This document shows positions 22,595-33,601 of a DNA stretch of 64,000 nt, piece by piece. The DNA lies in the NCBI RefSeq assembly GCF_000226115.1, contig NC_016461.1:4216001-4280000 (forward strand). The letters run 5' to 3'. Source of the stretch: Thermothielavioides terrestris NRRL 8126. Taxonomy: Eukaryota; Ascomycota; Sordariomycetes; Sordariales; Chaetomiaceae. Position numbers and translations under genes: made by a program. The notes below the pieces were generated by a model. The model did no database searches and was not told the DNA's origin. It saw only the letters and a list, made by a program, of their open reading frames with translations. Numbering within the stretch: the first letter of the stretch is position 1; each line of letters opens with the position of its first letter.

Positions 22595-25500
22595 CTAGTG
22601 TGGCTTCGGCCCACCAGCGCCAGGGTGGTGGTTGCCAATCTGACCACCTTCCACTGCACATGAAGGTTCTCTGTCTGTGCAGTGTTGTGCTGGAACTGTC
22701 TCCTCCACCTTCTCGGAACATGCGGCGGCAAGCACCGCGTCGATTCCTCTTGCGTCTTTGGCCGCTGGATCGGCCCCATCCGATGGAGCCCTCGCGTTGT
22801 CGAGCTGGCCATGAACGACGTGACTTCCCACCGCCGGCCGAGAACCAGCCACCGGTCCTGCCAGTATATAGGGGTCTATGCCCATGCGGCGGATCAGCTC
22901 CTCCACGATCCAGGCTTGTCCACCCTCTGCGGCATACTGGACAAGTCCATATGCTGCGCTGGTCTGACCGAGATTGTCCGAACGGCTAAGCCCAATGTGG
23001 GCCGACAGCAGGCGAGAGAGGCTCTGGCTGTCATTGAGCTGCGCTCTGATCTGACAACGACATTTCTCCCAAGCCAGACTCGGCCCCCTGAGCCTGGTGA
23101 TGCAAGTCCATGCCTCGGTCGAGCATGGAACGAACGAGCTGGACATAGCCACAGTGGGAGGCAGCTTGCAGCAACATGGTCCCTGCCTGGGAGCGACTGA
23201 AACTCGACCAGTGTTTGGTACTCGCCAACACCTTTGCGATGGGTTCTTCACGCAATGGCCACAGGACCAGAAAGGTAGCCGCGCCTGTGTACTCCACCGG
23301 CCACAAAGCCTGCAGCATGCGGGCGAGCCCGGATTGAGCGTTGAGCGCTTCGTAAGCTTCAAGATAGCCCAGTTCCACTAGGCAGTCGATAGCTGTCGAC
23401 ACTAACGGTGGCGTCCGTAATCGCTGCCGGGTCCGTTCTTTGGCTTGGATTTGCTTCAATAAATCAGAGAATCGTTCCCACGCCGCTGCTTGAACTTGCT
23501 TTGTGTCGGCTCCCTGGAGGTCCAAAGCTGCCAATTCAAAAAGAACTTCGCGAAAATCGACTGGCGGGCGTTCAAACCCTTCTGGACTCAAGAGGCACCG
23601 AGCAAGGTATGCTTCCAGCGGCAAGCTTCCACCAAGCCTGGTCCCGCAGCTGCGCGGATACAGAACCTTCAGAAGCTTGACACAGCGCAACGACGCTTCG
23701 CTTGATAGGTTATGCAGCGGGCTGGTTTCGATGCGAGTTGCTCCTTTCAACGCAACACAGAGGCCCTCGTTGAAGAGGCTTTGGATCAATCCCTCCGATT
23801 GTGATAACCCGGCAAGGGCACCTGGATTTTGATTTTCGGTGCCGTCTTCAGCAGACTTGTATCCGTGTCTCTCGGCCCAGAATTGCAGAAGGGTGGCGGC
23901 AGTTTCCTCGTTTCCCGACCTGAGCGCTTCCATTAGTGGGGTGAAGCCCTCCGGGAACGTAGTGGTCCGCAGGGCCCGATCGAGGGCCTCGCGGTCCGCA
24001 GCGTTGACGATTGCTTTCAGCTGTTGGGGCTTAGCCAGATTGGCATGCAGCACGCTGCGTCCGCGCTGATCCCGTTGGTCGACACTGAGTCCAGCCAGCT
24101 CGAGAGACCGCACGAGATCTTCCAGAAGCTCCGAGTCCTGGTCCGACCGAGCCCAACAATCCCAGCCCCAGACATGAAGAGGCGTCTCGCCGTTGTCGTC
24201 TGCGATTAACGGAGATATGCCAGCTTTGAGCAATCGGTCTGTGACGATACGGAGCTCTGTGATATTGCGATAGTAACGGGGACCTTCCGTAGCGACATGA
24301 AGCAAGGACCCTCCTCTCTCGGTGCGAAGGCCTAAGGGGTCGAGCCGTGGGTCGCTCAAGAGCACGTCTAAAGACGCCATATCAGCCGACCTGACAGTGC
24401 TGATGGCCCATATGGGAAAGGCATCCTCCGTAAGCCAAATCCTAGAGTCGAGAGTAGATAGCAGCTGTTTGGAGAAGTTTCCAGCCAAATCAAAGTGCGC
24501 CATAACCTTCCACACAAGAGAGGCCAATGGGAGCGCGCTAGGCGCGCTCTTGGCCAGGTCGTTCAGTGATAGGAGGAACAAGGGGAGGGCTTGAGCCAGG
24601 GGTGTGGGCTTCGCGGACAGGTCTCGGAGGAAGAGCGAGCGCATCAAGAGCCTCTCGAATAGCACAAGCTCCCGTTCACTGACGGTGACGCCGTGCGCCA
24701 GCAGCATGCCGATCACCGAGAAGTCTGTCAAGTCGCGAGCAGCAAAGATGGCAGTTCTCATCAAGGAGATGGTGCTCCCAGGCAACAGGTAGGAGTCGTC
24801 GCATCTCGCACCGGCGGCAAGGAGGCACTCGACCGTCTGACCCATACAATTAGGTGGAGTTTCTGGTGTTCCCGCGGATCTTGGTCGGTAGAACCACCCG
24901 AAGTTTGCCATATCGGCCACGTGCGATTTCTGGTTTTGCAGTGAAAGGAGTCGAACACCGGCAGTGGCGCACTGCAGCGGAGAACCCAGCGGGCTTTGAA
25001 GGTTGATTTGGGAAGTTTGGTCTTTGAGGATCCGGCAGCAAGTGTTCGGGAGCCCAAGCAGCGCAGCTAGGTGAAGAGGCTGCAATGTGTTGTGGAGCAT
25101 CTTCGCTGCCGTCCCGACCAGCTCACGTTGGTGCCTGGGACTGTTTTCACTAGCATCAACAAAGTCTCCTAGATGACCACGCAGAGGCGAGTATGCATGC
25201 ATGACCGAACCCGCAGTTTGAATCTGCAGGCTGAGGCACAGCGCCCAGCGATTGAATGCCGGTGTTTTCTGGGGCGCAAAGAAACTTGTAGCCAGGTCTG
25301 CAACCTCCGGGTCTTCCATCTCGCCGCGTGCATACACAGCCCAAAAGACGGACGCGTAGTCGTAGAACACGTAGAAGCGCTTGTTTTCTCGGGCAACGGC
25401 CCCGATGCTTTGGATGGTGGCTTCCGGGACCTTGTTGAAGTTGTCCAGCATCAGGTAGCGCAGACACTGCACTGCGAGGAGCCTGGCACAACTCGACGCC

Positions 25501-27327
25501 GACACCCTGAAATGTTCGAGGCCGAGATCCGCGAGCTCGTCGCTGTCAAGGAACTCGCGGACGGAGAAGTGGGCAAACTCGAAACGAGACTTGAGGTCGT
25601 GCCCACTGCCCGACTTTCTGATCAGGCTGCTGCACAAGTCGGAGATGGTGGTTTGGCGGATGATGTCGCCTGGTCCGAGCGAGCCTCCTTTGGCCGAGGG
25701 AGAGATTGCATGCTCGAGCAGGGGAATTGGAAGGGGCGGGTGGGCGAATGCGATGAAGTTCAAGGCCATCTGGGCGACGGCGACCTGCCTTCGGGGGATC
25801 CGCTTGAGGATACGACTGTAGGTTTCGGAAAGCGTCGGCGGGAGGGTTTCGAGAGCATCGCGGCACTCCCTGTCCGTGAGGCAGGTGCCAAGATGGTCCA
25901 GTTGGCACGCGACCCAGCGAAACCTATTCAAGGCCGGGAAGGCGTCATCACGACCTTTGAGTTAGCGCGGCAACTTGAGTACTTTCCAAGTTAGGTAGCA
26001 AGTGATTAGGCACCCACATTCCAGCTGCTCCTTCTGTTAGACGATCGAGGATTTCCCCTTTCAAACGATCGTCGTGGATCCGCAGCCTTCCGGTCCGGAT
26101 GCGCTCCTCGATTTGGGCCGAGACGTATTCGGCGACATCGTCGGCGCGAGCTGCGATCTCGACCTTCTCATAGTCATCTTCCAAGCGAACCCGGATGGCG
26201 GTCTCGTCACGGCTGAACAGGGCGATGCTCAGCCGTTCTTCGTTTTCGGCCCAGGAAGCGATGGCGGCGACGACATCGCTGACATGGTTCCCGCATTCAT
26301 CGAGAGCATCCACAATCAGGTACGCTCGGTCGAACAGGCTCAGCATATTGGAGAGTACCTTTTGAAGACCCGATGTGGTCGGATTCCGCGACAAGTGGCG
26401 GGCGCCGTGCAGCTCCTGGTAGTACCGGGCCAAGACGCCATACGCTTCATCCTTCTGCAAGGCCAACTGGGCGGCAAGGGCACCCAGAATGTTCACCGGC
26501 AGCTGGGTGCTCTCGTCCTTGTAGTCGCAGAAGAAGAAGGCGATGGCAACATTCTCGCTGCCTCTGGCAAGCGCTGCTTCGATGACGGAGCCGGCAAGGA
26601 CAGTCTTGCCCGCTCCTGGGATTCCAGTGAGCCACAGCTTCGATCCAGCCGTGTCGATCCATCTCTGGAAGGCTGGCAGACGGAGGAGCCACAGGCCGGT
26701 CCGCGGATGCCGCAGGCTCAGGCTCGTCTCGTATCGCCCCTGCGGGTTGGCCTTCAGAAAGAAGCTGAGCACACGCTGCCGTTCTGCATCCTCCTGAATG
26801 CGGGCAGTGATTCTTTTAGTGTCCCTGATTTCAGTGAGGATCTTGGACGTGGACGCCTGGAGGCTGCTTCCCAGGGCGAGACAGCGCAGGATTCCGTTCA
26901 TCGAGTCGGCCAAGGTCGCCATCGAGATGCTTTCTTTGTGTCTCGATAGCTCAGACATGAGTTCCTTGATGCGCTCGGTAGAGAGCGGCCATCGGAGTTT
27001 GCGCTGTAGGACGGTGAACTGGCTCGGACTCTCCAGTTCTTTCTCGGCCTTCTTTAGGAGCTGGTTCAGATCAGACAAGACGCGGAAGCAGCCGTCGATA
27101 TGGTGCATGCGCAGCGTGGCATCAAACGGCTCGTCTTCGAGCGCGCGGGCCAACCTCGAGAGGCTGTTGAGAAGGCCGCCGACAGCGTTGACCTCGTCCG
27201 CCCACGCCTTGGCCTCACTCGCCGCATTGCTGGCTGATTTGGCGTACTTGACGAGCCGAGAGAAGACGACATCGACAAGCGTGATGACGCCGGCGATGCT
27301 CGCTGCCATCGAGAGGGGATCGGCCAT
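22595..27327 (-). CDS. NLR-type STAND protein: HeLo-like N-terminus, NACHT NTPase, degenerate ankyrin repeats
   Basis: Proposed exons: 27327-26018, 25923-23080, 23027-22595 (about 1528 aa). Intron 1 is clear: it joins EGAAGM to FRWVACQLD. The N-terminus MADPLSMAASIAGVITLVD matches the Helo_like_N type of fungal NLRs. A NACHT P-loop GIPGAGKT lies near residue 234 and Walker B YLIVDALDEC near 334. After EFAHFSVREFL the C-terminal half has ankyrin-like stretches such as GETPLHVW, GRSVLHANLA, GFTPLMEALRSGNEETAATL and LVQYAAEGGQAWIVEELI. Such proteins are candidate innate or allorecognition receptors. The last join is uncertain: without the 52-nt intron (weak donor GTCTGG) the frame stops at 23031, so a frameshift is the alternative. 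Confidence 0.8.
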
Positions 27328-27758
27328 GGTTGATGAGCCAATGCAGTCCGTCGCATTCAAGTTGATTATCGGCAAACCATTTTCAGTCGGTTCAGAGGCG
27401 CAACAGAATATCGAAAGACAAAGACAGTCTGGCCGAAGCGGCTAGGTAAGCCCCTGAATGCTTGCTCAAAGTACCTGATTCGAGCGGCAGCACTGCAGGT
27501 CTGCCTCACGCTCTGGCCGATGCGGGCCAAAATACCTCTACTTGGGCTCCCATCAAGGCTGCCGAGGAATACCCCTTCCACCAATCACTGCAGGGCGTGG
27601 TGGCGTGGTATTGGCGGTAAGGACTGCACTGCCTCCCCTCTGAATCCGAAGCGCGCTCCGGGGACGGAAATGTACTGAGGCGCAGTGTCATCACGAGGTA
27701 GCTCACTACACAATGGCTCCCGTTTGATCGATAACAAGATCCCAGTCCATGATTAACG
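27328..27758. other. Intergenic, no gene recognised
   Basis: Promoter side of the NLR-type gene; no coding content recognised. Confidence 0.45.
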
Positions 27759-28510
27759 CTAGCACCGACAGATTGAGTCGAGAATTTGCCGAGATCGTGT
27801 TTCTCTTCTAGGCACGCCTTGCCGCAGTCGATGCAAATCCGATGGCTCTCCGCACTGCTGCTTGAGAGATCTCAGCGCCGCGATGGATGGGTCTCGTTGC
27901 AGCCGCACCTCAAGCTGCCGGACCCGCGATCGGTGTCTTGCCTCGTCGTCGCGCAGCAGTGCTTGCCCAATCTGTCCTGCACCTGTCTGGCCCAACTTCA
28001 GCTTCTTTATCGACCATCCGCTCTTGAATGGCCAAGGGCTTCTTCTCCTTGTGCCTCAGAGCGTCCACGATCTTGACGGCCGAGTCACGGGAGCCATCAT
28101 GCTCCCAGGTCGAAGCGCCGTCCCGAATCAGGTCACTCCAGAACCGCTCTCGCAGTGATTTCAGCCTCGCCTGGCCCCTTTCAGCCCCATCCCAGAGCCG
28201 GCTCCGCTTGGTGGTGACCAGCGAGAGGTTGGGGAGCCCCGCCGCACCGCACAGCGCCGCGAGCATCCGGATATTGTCGGCCGCGGCACCCTGCATCCGT
28301 GCTTGATCGGATATCGGGTGTAAGTAAAGATGCCGCTCAACCACACCCCCGACTCGTAGAGGATGGAGAGGTGAACGGCAATGTCGGCAAGAATCGCGCC
28401 GTCGGGACGGTCGGAGCTCCCGATTCCCGCGAACGGGAGGCCAATTGGAGGATCAGGTGATCTACCAAGTCCTCGACGGACTAAGGAAGACGTGTTTGAG
28501 GAATTCACCT
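27759..28510 (-). pseudogene. Relic of a fungal AIG1/G-domain GTPase-like gene
   Basis: Three frames on the minus strand together reproduce a family pattern. Frame one (28508 downward) gives DRPDGAILADIAVHLSILYE then SGVWLSGI; frame two gives YLHPISDQARMQG, then MLAALCGAAGLPNLSLVTTK and SRLWDGAERG; frame three (27995 downward) gives the C-terminal charged helix. This matches the middle and end of AIG1-like fungal GTPases (switch region, HPISD box, TTKxR in place of NKxD, helical tail). At least two frameshifts separate the parts, and the P-loop end is missing or replaced. Introns do not explain the shifts. It sits between an NLR-type gene and a HET gene. Confidence 0.68.
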
Positions 28511-28680
28511 ACTTACCTACCCAGGAGCCAGAAACGCAGCCACGCTTTCCAGCCGATGCCAACGCACACCCGACGCTGGTCAGGCTGAATGAAGTTTGGC
28601 GCTGAGAGGGTCCCGTTGTTGTCCATACGCGGGGCGGGCCGCACAGGCTTCTCGCCAATGGTCCGAGAAATTCGTGCCAG

Positions 28681-28850
28681 GATCCAGGAGCTGCTGAACC
28701 TCAGCTAAGCTTTCCGCCCGTTGCTGCCCGACACACACGGCATCAGGCACCCGCACGTGGCGACGATCAGCTTGAGGACTGAGAGGGAAATGACATTCAC
28801 ATATGCACGCGGGGTCGGCCATGCCGAAGTATGGCGCTGGGGGCCCCATG
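28681..28850 (+). repeat. Direct repeat copy 1 (about 170 bp)
   Basis: Starts GATCCAGGAGCTG and ends GCCGAAGTATGGCGCTGG. It aligns with 29045-29221 through shared blocks CGCCCGTTGCTGCCCGACAC, GCATCAGGC.CCCGCAC, GAGGACTGAGAGG and GCCGAAGT.TGGCGCT, with small insertions. A shorter tail-only copy (TGAAGTTTGGCGCTGAGAGG) lies at about 28589-28608. Confidence 0.8.
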
Positions 28851-29044
28851 TCCTCCAGGCGCGAAGTGGACTGAAGAGGCTTCTCTCTGGTGACGCAATG
28901 GCTTGAGTGGCGTCCAAAGGACTACCGCCCACGTCAGATCTAGTTTCGAGGCTACGCGCACACATCGATAGAATTGGATAGCCCTACTAATCTTCGACAG
29001 ACCTAAGGAGAGACGCTAACTAAGGGCTCACTAAGTTGAGGAAG

Positions 29045-29221
29045 GATCCAGGAGCTGGAAACTTAGCTACGCTTATCGCCCGTTGCTGCCCGACACGCTG
29101 CATCAGGCGCCCGCACTTTGCGATGACCAGCTTGTATCTACGTTGGGTCTAAGAGGACTGAGAGGAAAACGACGACACCTACACATGTCTACGGTGCCGG
29201 CGATGCCGAAGTTTGGCGCTA
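29045..29221 (+). repeat. Direct repeat copy 2 (about 180 bp)
   Basis: Second copy of the repeat at 28681-28850, same orientation, about 364 bp downstream, diverged by substitutions and indels. Non-coding in appearance. Confidence 0.8.
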
Positions 29222-29519
29222 AGGGCAGGGCCCTTTCCAGGTTGACGTCCAGGTTGCGAAGCGGACCGCAGATATTTCACCAGCAGCCCGACCTGCATCC
29301 AGAAAGGTTTTGGGCTGCGTCCCGGAATCTTGCTCCCACGACTGCGTTCAGCACGTGTGGATGAAGTGCTCTTACCACATCTCCCACGGACGAAACTATC
29401 CCACGCCTGGGTCTGGACAGATTGGCCCGGCTTTGCCCAGCATTACATCAGAGCCTCTCTGCCGCCGGTAACAGAAACGTTCGGTCTGCTGTCAGACGCC
29501 GAAGCCCAGCACCTGCGCC

Positions 29520-31775
29520 ATGTGGCTTATCAACACCAGCACGCTAGAGCTCGAGTACTTCGCCTGCCCGCCTGACCGGTACGCGATCTTGTCCCACACG
29601 TGGATGAGCGACCAAGAGTTGTCGTTACAGGAGTTTCGCGAACTCCAATGCGCGCATCCGGACGAGCGCGCTGCGGAGCTACGCGCTAAGAGCGGCTATG
29701 CCAAGATCCTGCGATGTTGCAGCCTCGCCAAGGACGAGGGCCTCTCGCACGCATGGGTCGACACGTGCTGCATCGACAAGACCAGCAGCGCGGAGCTGTC
29801 GGAGAGCATCAACTCCATGTTCGCCTGGTACAAGGGCTCGACCGTCTGCTACGCCTATCTGGAAGACGTCGACTCGTCCACGAGCACACGCAAGCCCGAC
29901 GGCTCAGCGAGCCGATGGTATTCCCGTGGATGGACGCTGCAGGAGCTTGTGGCGCCACTCCGCCTCGACTTCTACAATGCGTCGTGGCGCAAAATCGGTT
30001 CCAAGATGAGCCTCCGCGGGGAGATCTCGGACGTGACGGGCATCGGCGAGCTTGACCTCATCTTTTTCGACCCGGAACGCACAAGCGTGGCCCAGAAGAT
30101 GTCATGGGCGGCGACGCGGAAGACAACGCGGGAGGAGGACAAGGCGTACTGTCTGCTGGGCATCTTCGGCATCCACATGCCGCTGCTCTACGGCGAGGGG
30201 AGGAACGCCTTTCGGCGCTTACAGGAAGAGATCATCAAGGTCTCGGCCGACCAGACCATCTTTGCCTGGACCCACCCAGAATGGGACGACTCCCTGCCAT
30301 GGGGCGTCCTCGCCAGTTCGCCGGCGAGTTTCCAGTACTGCGGACAGCTCACACGGTCCCGCGCACACCTCAAGCAGCCGCCGCCGTCGCCAGGTCCCCC
30401 TCTTCGCCCCGACGGCAACTCGTACGCCATGACCAACACGGGCTTGAAGATCGAGATCCCCGTAATCGAATACCCGTCCACATCTGAGCTGTCCATTTGG
30501 AACCACCACCATCTACAACTGCCGGCGTTGCTGGACCGCAAGTTCAAAGACCAACCCACTGGTTCGCACGTGCAGCATGTCATTGCCGTCTTGGATTGCC
30601 TCGACGGCTCCCGAGAGGACGGCCTGGCCATGGGCATCATCCTGACGGGCTACAAAGGGTCATCGGTCTTCCACCGCGTGCTCCACGAAGACCTGGTCGA
30701 AGTGGACACCAGGTCTGCCGGTGGAGGATCCATGGCCATCGTGATCTCGCTCGAGAGCAAATGGCTCGCATCGCGGGCCGACCCTCGGCCGCTGGGAGAG
30801 AGCAAGTATTTCGCCCATGTCTTCCTTCACCCTAGCGTCTCGCTGAATAGGTCTCGGCTCCTCTTGCCGACCTCGGCAGCTGAGATCCGGGAGCAGGACG
30901 GCGGGGTTTGCCTCGAGCTCACGTACGACGCGGCCGCCATCATGGATCTCGTCGTTGACGGCCAACCGTGCGCCGTCTACTTTGGCATCCTCTCCAAGAG
31001 GCGACGCGGCCCGCCGTGGGTGGTGTGCTGCAGGGTCACGACCGACGTCGATTCCCGAACCATCGGCCTCGATGCCTGCAAGAAAAGACTTGGCCATCAC
31101 GGCGAAGCGCGCAGTGACCAGGACGGTGTCTGGACCAATCACCAGCTGTCTGGTGGGAGGATCATCTCCATCTTCGCTTTCAATGCTTCCAGGTCCGGGA
31201 ACGAAGCTCGGGACCTCGTGTACATCGGCTACGACGGGGCAAACTCGGCACCTTCGACGCACCCGGCGTCTTCGACGCCCCCCGCGTCTTTGACGCCCTC
31301 GTCAACTTGGACGCCCTCGTCGCCTTCGACACACCCGGCGTCTTTGACGCCCTCGTCGACTTGGACGCCCTCGTCGCCTTCGACACACCCGGCGTCTTCG
31401 ACGCCCCCCGCGTCTTTGACGCCCTCGTCAACTTGGACGCCCTCGTCGCCTTCGACGAGCCCGGCGCCTTCGCCCCCCCTGGCACCTTCGGTCCCCCTGG
31501 CGCCTTCGATCCCCCCCGCGTCTTTAACGCGCGTGGTGCCTTCGAAAACCCCCGCGCCTTCAACGCGAGTGGTGCCTTCGAAAACCCCCGCGCCTTCAAC
31601 GCGCGCGGCGTCTTCGAACCCCCCCGATCAAGCATCCCTTCTACCCTCGGTAGTCGAGCTTGCCGAGCTGCCGTTTCGATCTGTGCCGCTGAAACAGCAC
31701 ATACGAGCGCGCAGAGCAGATCGCGCAGTAGCAAGGGCGGCAATTTTGAACCCCGATATACGGTTGATACTCTAG
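29520..31775 (+). CDS. HET-domain (heterokaryon incompatibility) protein with C-terminal Ser/Thr/Pro repeat array
   Basis: One exon, 751 aa, starting MWLINTSTLELEYF. The HET domain spans about residues 1-220 with the usual blocks: YAILSHTW, HAWVDTCCIDKTS, RGWTLQELVAP and the closing CLLGIFGIHMPLLYGEG. HET proteins trigger cell death on fusion of incompatible hyphae. The middle (about 230-570) is a poorly conserved region also seen in the HET-D/HET-E-like group. From about residue 577 the protein becomes a tandem array of five-residue units of the type (S/T)xPAS / SSTWTP, then a basic tail. The array is made of 15-nt DNA units. The gene sits next to an NLR-type gene and a GTPase relic. Confidence 0.88.
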   Translation: MWLINTSTLELEYFACPPDRYAILSHTWMSDQELSLQEFRELQCAHPDERAAELRAKSGYAKILRCCSLAKDEGLSHAWVDTCCIDKTSSAELSESINSMFAWYKGSTVCYAYLEDVDSSTSTRKPDGSASRWYSRGWTLQELVAPLRLDFYNASWRKIGSKMSLRGEISDVTGIGELDLIFFDPERTSVAQKMSWAATRKTTREEDKAYCLLGIFGIHMPLLYGEGRNAFRRLQEEIIKVSADQTIFAWTHPEWDDSLPWGVLASSPASFQYCGQLTRSRAHLKQPPPSPGPPLRPDGNSYAMTNTGLKIEIPVIEYPSTSELSIWNHHHLQLPALLDRKFKDQPTGSHVQHVIAVLDCLDGSREDGLAMGIILTGYKGSSVFHRVLHEDLVEVDTRSAGGGSMAIVISLESKWLASRADPRPLGESKYFAHVFLHPSVSLNRSRLLLPTSAAEIREQDGGVCLELTYDAAAIMDLVVDGQPCAVYFGILSKRRRGPPWVVCCRVTTDVDSRTIGLDACKKRLGHHGEARSDQDGVWTNHQLSGGRIISIFAFNASRSGNEARDLVYIGYDGANSAPSTHPASSTPPASLTPSSTWTPSSPSTHPASLTPSSTWTPSSPSTHPASSTPPASLTPSSTWTPSSPSTSPAPSPPLAPSVPLAPSIPPASLTRVVPSKTPAPSTRVVPSKTPAPSTRAASSNPPDQASLLPSVVELAELPFRSVPLKQHIRARRADRAVARAAILNPDIRLIL
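31246..31630 (+). repeat. Tandem array of 15-nt units inside the HET gene
   Basis: About 25 imperfect copies of a 15-nt unit of the type CCTTCGACGCACCCGGCGT or CCCTCGTCAACTTGGACG, arranged partly in 45- and 75-nt higher-order blocks. Because the unit is a multiple of three, the host frame stays open, and so do a plus-strand frame (31307-31891) and a minus-strand frame (31180-31743). Confidence 0.85.
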
Positions 31776-32204
31776 GGAACCGAGCCCGGCAGAGGGAAGC
31801 TGACGTCGCTGGGTCGACCCTCCAGGCCGTCCTGGCACGGGCCGAGAACAGTCTGTCTGTGGGATCTTTTCCCGAAACGGACGACCGATGAATGGGAAGG
31901 CTGGGCTTTTGCCCTAGTTTTGTTTTGAGTAGTGTATCAAGAGTAGTTCCTTTCGGCGCAGAGACACGTTCATGTTGCTTGAGGATGTTGGGCTCCCAAT
32001 AACAGCATTCTACTTCAGACGTCCGATCGCGGGACCATTGCGAGCAGCCCTTGTGTATGCCGCGCTTGGCAAGGACAGAGAGTATTGCCTGTTGCTGAGC
32101 TTACATCCACTCCCCACCCCTGGAATCATTCATAACGATTGCCTGGATAGGAGCCGGGCGTCTCCCCACACGCATCATCTCAGTCTCCCCCAAACAGCGT
32201 TTCG
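31776..32204. other. Intergenic, no gene recognised
   Basis: Between the HET gene and the membrane-protein gene; no supported coding content. Confidence 0.45.
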
Positions 32205-33601
32205 ATGTCCCAGTCCATGTTGGCCCCCGACTCGGCCGCCCGCGACCTGACCCCGTCGACGTTCTGCACCACGCCGCGCTGGAAATCGGTGGCGAACGCG
32301 GCCCCCTTCCCGAGCTGGCTCCAGTCGCCGGCGAGACGTCCTGGGACGTGCTCAGCGAGAAGCACGAAGCAAGCGGCCAAAGCGGCAGGGGCGTCTCGGC
32401 CCTCACGGACATCCAGTTGGACGCCGACGCGTACGGCGCGGCCTACGACCATGTGCGGGTCGAGTTCGCCGCCATGTCGCACATCGCCCGGCGGGAGATC
32501 CTCGACGCGTGGCGGGACAAGCACCACACCCCCAAGGCCACCACCAAGGCCGACGAGCGAACGCCCCTGCTGGGGCTGCCCAAGCCGCCGACCCACGAGT
32601 CGCCCGCGCCGCCCGGGTGGATCACGCACCACGGCGCGTCGTCGTCGTCGGCAGCCACCGCGTTCGAGGAGAGCCTCACCAAGTCCTTCACGCTGTGCAA
32701 GCCGACCTTCAAGCCGACCGACCTGAGCAGCATCAAGCTGGGACACCTCGGCCTGCATCGGCGGCGGCGCCGGCCGCGACTTGGCGTGCCAGGAGAGACC
32801 GATGGGGCCAAGCCGGCGGCGGAGTCGACAGCCGTGCAAGCCGTCGACATGACGGGCTTCGTGGGGCGCGGGGCGGCGATGGGCTGGCGGGAGGGCGAGG
32901 AGCTGGACCGGCGGATCCGGACGCGGTTCGCGCCGTTCGACGATGCGTGGTTCGCGTCGGAGCACGAGGCGGAGACGCCGCGCGACAACGTGCTCGCGGC
33001 GCTGCGGGACCTGCGGCCCATCGCCTCCTTCACGAGCCGCATGCCGGGCTTCTGGCGCCGCGCCGCCTGGCTTGCGCTGCACCTCGTCCTGCTGGCCCTG
33101 CTGGCGCCCGTCGCCACCGCCCTGCTGCTCGTGGGCCTCGTGCTCGAGCTCGTCCTGCGTCTAGTCGTCGCGCTCGTTTATGGGCTGGTCGTGCTCGTCA
33201 AACTGCTGTGGAAGGTAGTCGAGGTTCTCGCCGCCGCGGCCCTGTTCATCGCCGCCGGCGCCTGCGTCGTCGGGCTCGTCGTCGGAGCCGTCTACGTCTC
33301 GCTACCGCTCATCGTCGCGGGGGTCGTCATGTTCCTCGTCGCCTCGCTGGGGGGCCTGCCTTTTCCGGACCTCGACACGCCTCAAGAGTCCTCGGACAGG
33401 CCGTGGTCTCGTGCCCAATGGGTCGGTGGCGTCGTCATCGCCTGCTCTCCGGTCGCTGCGATCGTGGCGACCGTGTATTTGTTTGGCTGGCTTTGTGCCA
33501 ACGCTCCAGACGGCCGTTTTGTGGTTGGCTCGGGAGGATGTAAGCGATGTCTGTGGCTGGCCGTGTCATTTCCCTTTTGCATAGTTAATGATGGTGTATA
33601 A
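32205..33601 (+). CDS. Orphan multi-pass membrane protein; start uncertain
   Basis: I do not recognise the family. The main frame (open from at least 32348 to the stop at 33599-33601) encodes a polar N-terminal half with DAYGAAYDHVRVEFAAMSHI and DERTPLLGLPKP, then about four strongly hydrophobic segments between residues corresponding to 33065 and 33360, and one more near 33430-33500. The ATG at 32205 opens a good-looking frame (MSQSMLAPDSAARDLTPSTF) that is out of phase by one base with the main frame, so either a frameshift near 32330, an unrecognised small intron, or an internal start at 32474 (AMSHIARRE) applies. Coordinates are therefore a compromise. Confidence 0.5.

Larger units (their letters stand above)
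28511..29519. other. Intergenic stretch carrying diverged direct repeats
   Basis: No coding gene recognised. The stretch contains two long copies and one short copy of a direct repeat, annotated separately, and the promoter side of the HET gene. Confidence 0.55.

Noticed and set aside
31180..31891. Plus- and minus-strand alternative frames over the 15-nt repeat array as genes
   Set aside because: They are open only because the repeat unit is 15 nt and lacks stops; no start context or domain supports them.
32180..33082. 300-codon minus-strand frame opposite the orphan membrane protein
   Set aside because: Arg/Gly-rich shadow; the plus-strand frame has coherent membrane segments.
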